A stretch of 64,000 bases of DNA from Rhodocyclaceae bacterium (lineage in GTDB: Bacteria > Pseudomonadota > Gammaproteobacteria > Burkholderiales > Rhodocyclaceae): assembly GCA_008933825.1 (NCBI GenBank), contig WBUF01000002.1, forward strand, positions 1-64,000, written 5' to 3'. Below, piece by piece: positions 61,126 through 64,000 of this stretch. The first letter of the stretch is position 1. Each line of letters opens with the position of its first letter. The translations under genes and the position numbers were made by a program. The notes under the pieces are model-generated. The model did not search any database and was not told the DNA's origin. It saw only the letters and a list, made by a program, of their open reading frames with translations.

Positions 61126-62214
61126 GTGCCCGGCAACAACGAGCTCGCCGCCTGGTTGCGCCTGACGCTTGCGCCGGGCATTGGCGGCGAGGCGCAGCGC
61201 AAGCTGCTTGCCGCCTACGGCCTTCCAGACCGGATTTTTTCAGCCCGTCCCGCCACCCTGGCCGACACCATACCGCTCAAGCTGGCGGAGCGGCTGCTAT
61301 CCCACGACGCGCAGGCTGAAATCGAGGCGGCACTCGCCTGGGCTGCCGCACCCGGCAACGCCATCCTCACGCTGGCCGATGCCGCCTATCCGCAGCGCCT
61401 GCTCGACACTCCGGATCCGCCCACCGTGCTGTATGCGATGGGGCACGCGGAACTGCTGAATGCGCCGGCCATCGCCATCGTCGGTTCGCGCAATGCCACG
61501 CCGCAGGGCGAAGCAAACGCCGAGGCCTTTGCCGCAGCCCTCTCCGATGCGGGGCTCACCATCGTCAGCGGCCTGGCGCTGGGCATCGATGCGGCGGCGC
61601 ACCGCGGTGGCCTGCGCGGCCAGTCATCCACCATCGCCGTGATCGGCACCGGCATCGATCGCGTCTACCCGCCGCGCAACCGGGCGCTGGCGCGCGAGAT
61701 CGCCGAGCGCGGCGCCATCGTCAGCGAGTTTCCGCTCGGCACGCCGGCGCTTCGGGAAAATTTCCCGCGGCGCAACCGCATCATCTCCGGCCTTGCGCGC
61801 GGCTGCCTGGTAGTGGAGGCGGCGGAGCGCAGCGGTTCGCTCATCACCGCCCGGCAGGCCGGCGAGCAGGGCCGCGACGTCTTCGCCATACCCGGCTCGA
61901 TCCATTCGCCCCTCTCGAAGGGCTGCCACAAGCTGATCAAGCAGGGCGCCAAGCTGGTGGAAGAGGCGCGCGACATTCTCGATGAGCTCGGCATGAACGG
62001 CGCACGACCCGCAAAGGCCTCCGATCCGCAGCCGTCCGATGACCAGACTTCGCAGCTACTCGCTTGTCTTGCCTACGATTCCTGCGATGTCGACACGCTG
62101 GCAGCGCGCTCCGGCTTGACGGCCGAGAGGCTATACGCCATTCTGTTGCAACTGGAGCTGGACGGCAGGATCGCCAGCCTGCCGGGAGGACGGTTCCAGC
62201 GCATCGGCCCATGA
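61126..62214 (+). CDS. dprA: DNA processing protein DprA
   Basis: A 362-residue protein that protects incoming single-stranded DNA and loads RecA during transformation. The Rossmann core is evident (IAIVGSRNATPQGEANAEAFA, IVSGLALGIDAAAHRGGL, IAVIGTGIDRVYPPRN, FPRRNRIISGLARGCLVVEAAERSGSLITA, VFAIPGSIHSPLSKGCHKLIKQGAKLVE), followed by a C-terminal winged helix. The GTG start directly follows the LysM stop. Together with comM it indicates at least part of a natural transformation pathway. Confidence 0.96.
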   Translation: MPGNNELAAWLRLTLAPGIGGEAQRKLLAAYGLPDRIFSARPATLADTIPLKLAERLLSHDAQAEIEAALAWAAAPGNAILTLADAAYPQRLLDTPDPPTVLYAMGHAELLNAPAIAIVGSRNATPQGEANAEAFAAALSDAGLTIVSGLALGIDAAAHRGGLRGQSSTIAVIGTGIDRVYPPRNRALAREIAERGAIVSEFPLGTPALRENFPRRNRIISGLARGCLVVEAAERSGSLITARQAGEQGRDVFAIPGSIHSPLSKGCHKLIKQGAKLVEEARDILDELGMNGARPAKASDPQPSDDQTSQLLACLAYDSCDVDTLAARSGLTAERLYAILLQLELDGRIASLPGGRFQRIGP

Positions 62215-62693
62215 ACAGACGACACGACGCCGCCATGTTCGACATACTTGTCTATCTCTTCGAAAACTTTTTCCACGCCGAAGCCTATCCAGAACCCGAG
62301 CAACTCGCCCTGAAGCTCTCTGCCGCCGGCTTCGAGGACGATGAAATCAGCGAGGCCCTGCAGTGGCTGGACGGACTACGTGAGGCCGGCAGCGACAGCC
62401 TGCCCACCATCGCCGCCGACAATGCCTCGCTGCGTTGCTACGCCGCCGAAGAGATCGCCAGGCTCGACACGGACTGCCGGGGTTTCATTGCCTTCCTGGA
62501 AAGCGCCGGGGTGCTGAATCCGCTGACGCGCGAACTAATCATCGAACGCGCCATGGCCCTGTCCGGGCACGTCGTGCCGCTGTCCAGGCTGAAAATCATC
62601 GTGCTGATGGTGCTGTGGCAGCAGCACCAGGCGATGGACACCCTGATCCTGGAGGAGCTGTTGTCCGGCCACGATGCGCGCTATCTGCATTGA
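62211..62693 (+). CDS. smg: Smg (DUF494) family protein
   Basis: A 160-residue acidic cytosolic protein of the Smg family: MFDILVYLFENFFHAEAYPEPEQLALKLSAAGFEDDEISEALQWL, ending VLWQQHQAMDTLILEELLSG. The function is unknown; it is regularly linked with dprA and def-fmt. The ATG at 62211 overlaps the dprA stop; the ATG at 62235 (MFDILVY) matches the usual family start and may be the true one. Confidence 0.92.
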   Translation: MNRRHDAAMFDILVYLFENFFHAEAYPEPEQLALKLSAAGFEDDEISEALQWLDGLREAGSDSLPTIAADNASLRCYAAEEIARLDTDCRGFIAFLESAGVLNPLTRELIIERAMALSGHVVPLSRLKIIVLMVLWQQHQAMDTLILEELLSGHDARYLH

Positions 62694-62790
62694 GCACGCC
62701 GCACGCCGGCTTGCCAGTCCGCGGCGCAGTCCTTATCATCCCGCCCTTTCCACGCTTTGACGGCAGCGCGCAGGCGCACCGCCGGACCGC

Positions 62791-64000
62791 ATGAGCAAAC
62801 AACTGATCATCGCCGAGAAACCTTCCGTCGCCCAGGACATCGCACGGGCGCTGGGCGGCTTCTCCAAGAAAGGCGAACATTTCGAGAGCGACGACTACGT
62901 GCTGTCGTCGGCCATCGGCCACTTGCTCGAGCTGGCCGTGCCGGCGGAATTCGAGGTCAAGCGCGGCAAGTGGTCGTTCGCCAACCTGCCGGTCATCCCG
63001 CCGCATTTCGCGCTCAATCCGATCGAAAAGACGGGGGAACGCCTGAAGCTGCTGACGCGACTGATAAAGCGCAAGGACGTCAGCGGTCTCATCAACGCCT
63101 GCGACGCGGGCCGCGAGGGCGAACTCATCTTCCGCTACCTGGTGCAGCATGCCGGATCCGAGAAGCCGGTCCGCCGCCTCTGGCTGCAATCGATGACGCA
63201 AAGCGCCATCCGCGAGGGCTTCGCCCACCTGCGCACGGACAAGGAGATGCGGCCGCTGGCGGATGCCGCGCGTTGCCGCTCCGAGGCCGACTGGCTGGTT
63301 GGCATCAATGGCACGCGCGCCATGACGGCCTTCAACTCGCAGGAGGGCGGCTTCCACAAGACGCCGGTGGGCCGCGTGCAGACGCCGACCCTGGCCATCC
63401 TGGTTGAGCGCGAGGAGCGCATCCGTGCGCACCGGCCGCGCGACTACTGGGAAGTCGAGGCGGAGTTCGCCGCCGTCGCCGGCAGTTACAGCGGCCGCTG
63501 GTTCGACGAGAAATTCGCCAAGTCCGATGACGAGCACGCCAAGGCGGAACGCCTGTGGGACATCGGGAAGGCCGAGGCCATCCGCAAGAAATGCCTCGGC
63601 AAGCATGGCGCGGTGGAGGAGGAGAGCAAGCCGACCACCCAGTTGTCGCCCCTGCTCTACGACCTCACTTCGCTGCAGCGCGAGGCCAACGGCCGCTTCG
63701 GCTTCTCCGCGAAGACAACGCTCACCCTGGCGCAGGCGCTCTATGAAAAGCACAAGGTCCTCACCTATCCGCGAACGGACTCGCGCTACCTGCCGGAGGA
63801 CTACATCGGCACGGTAAAGGAAACGCTGAAGAGCTTTTCCGGAACGGCTTACGCCTCCTTCGCCGGCCAGATCCTGAAAGGCGGCTGGGCGCATCCCAAC
63901 AAGCGCATTTTCAACAACGCCAAGGTTTCCGACCACTTTGCCATCATCCCGACGGGAGCCGAGCCCAAGCATCTCTCGGAGGCAGAGCAAAAGCTCTACG
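62791..64000 (+). CDS. topB: DNA topoisomerase III, C-terminus outside window
   Basis: About 403 residues of a type IA topoisomerase cut by the right edge. The Toprim domain shows QLIIAEKPSVAQDIARAL and the metal-binding DAGREGELIFR. The active-site Tyr is in KVLTYPRTDSRYLPEDY. The HKTPVGRVQTPTLAILVEREE block confirms a TopB/TopA-type enzyme, and the start SKQLIIAEKPS favours topoisomerase III. It lies about 97 bases after smg. Confidence 0.93.
   Translation, partial: MSKQLIIAEKPSVAQDIARALGGFSKKGEHFESDDYVLSSAIGHLLELAVPAEFEVKRGKWSFANLPVIPPHFALNPIEKTGERLKLLTRLIKRKDVSGLINACDAGREGELIFRYLVQHAGSEKPVRRLWLQSMTQSAIREGFAHLRTDKEMRPLADAARCRSEADWLVGINGTRAMTAFNSQEGGFHKTPVGRVQTPTLAILVEREERIRAHRPRDYWEVEAEFAAVAGSYSGRWFDEKFAKSDDEHAKAERLWDIGKAEAIRKKCLGKHGAVEEESKPTTQLSPLLYDLTSLQREANGRFGFSAKTTLTLAQALYEKHKVLTYPRTDSRYLPEDYIGTVKETLKSFSGTAYASFAGQILKGGWAHPNKRIFNNAKVSDHFAIIPTGAEPKHLSEAEQKLY

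Overview
The window is GC-rich bacterial chromosome carrying ordinary housekeeping genes of a betaproteobacterium, most likely Rhodocyclales-like. The order is inferred from the Thiobacillus/Rhodocyclales-type GshA, metX-metW, the small DUF1840 and Smg proteins, a TorF-type porin ahead of glnK-amtB, NtrYX next to trkA-trkH, and def-fmt facing LysM-dprA-smg-topB. No rRNA, tRNA, CRISPR array, prophage or intact insertion sequence was seen.

Layout. 1-9616 is almost all minus strand: ampG-like permease, metW, metX behind a SAM-II-type riboswitch, then an operon read gshA, gshB, apbE, a tiny ORF, a mannose-family EIIA, ptsH, ptsI, with an unpaired N6-adenine methylase upstream of it. 9634-13717 holds an acyltransferase, a coiled-coil secreted protein, an ABC-F ATPase and purU. 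13721-15705 is a visibly AT-richer patch with a frameshifted beta-lactamase-family gene and a HigBA pair. 15764-18604 is a nitrogen operon (porin, glnK, amtB) with a sigma-54 promoter and an upstream NtrC-like site. 18616-23101 carries a marR-cytochrome b561-yceI-yceI operon, comM and a ParDE-like pair. 23116-29710 has an MFS carrier, thiol and rhodanese proteins, a lipoprotein, and metH behind a second SAM-II riboswitch.

29711-36846 holds an AlbA/Schlafen-like protein, carbonic anhydrase, MOSC, MFS, an exported amidase and a LuxR-type regulator. 36872-50390 is a minus-strand block (rsmB, DUF4390, ntrY, ntrX, trkA, two trkH copies, hemE, priA). It includes an AT-rich gap with DnaA-box-like sites between hemE and priA. 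50394-57607 holds a YbaN protein, homospermidine synthase, and an operon joining an acyl-CoA ligase, E1alpha, E1beta and E2 of a 2-oxoacid dehydrogenase and an acyl carrier protein. 57647-64000 has htpX, fmt, def, then LysM, dprA, smg and topB (cut by the window edge).

The most striking signal is not a gene. A 25-bp bipartite motif, AAAAGTCAGT-N9-ACGGCG with fixed spacing, occurs 15 times in both orientations inside coding sequence and in five of the six possible reading registers. It behaves as a DNA-level signal, like the uptake sequences of Haemophilus and Neisseria; comM and dprA, both transformation genes, lie in the window. A second family of GC-rich hairpin repeats sits directly at the start codons of ptsI and trkA, where its end supplies the Shine-Dalgarno sequence; related elements lie before hemE and inside priA and the E2 gene.
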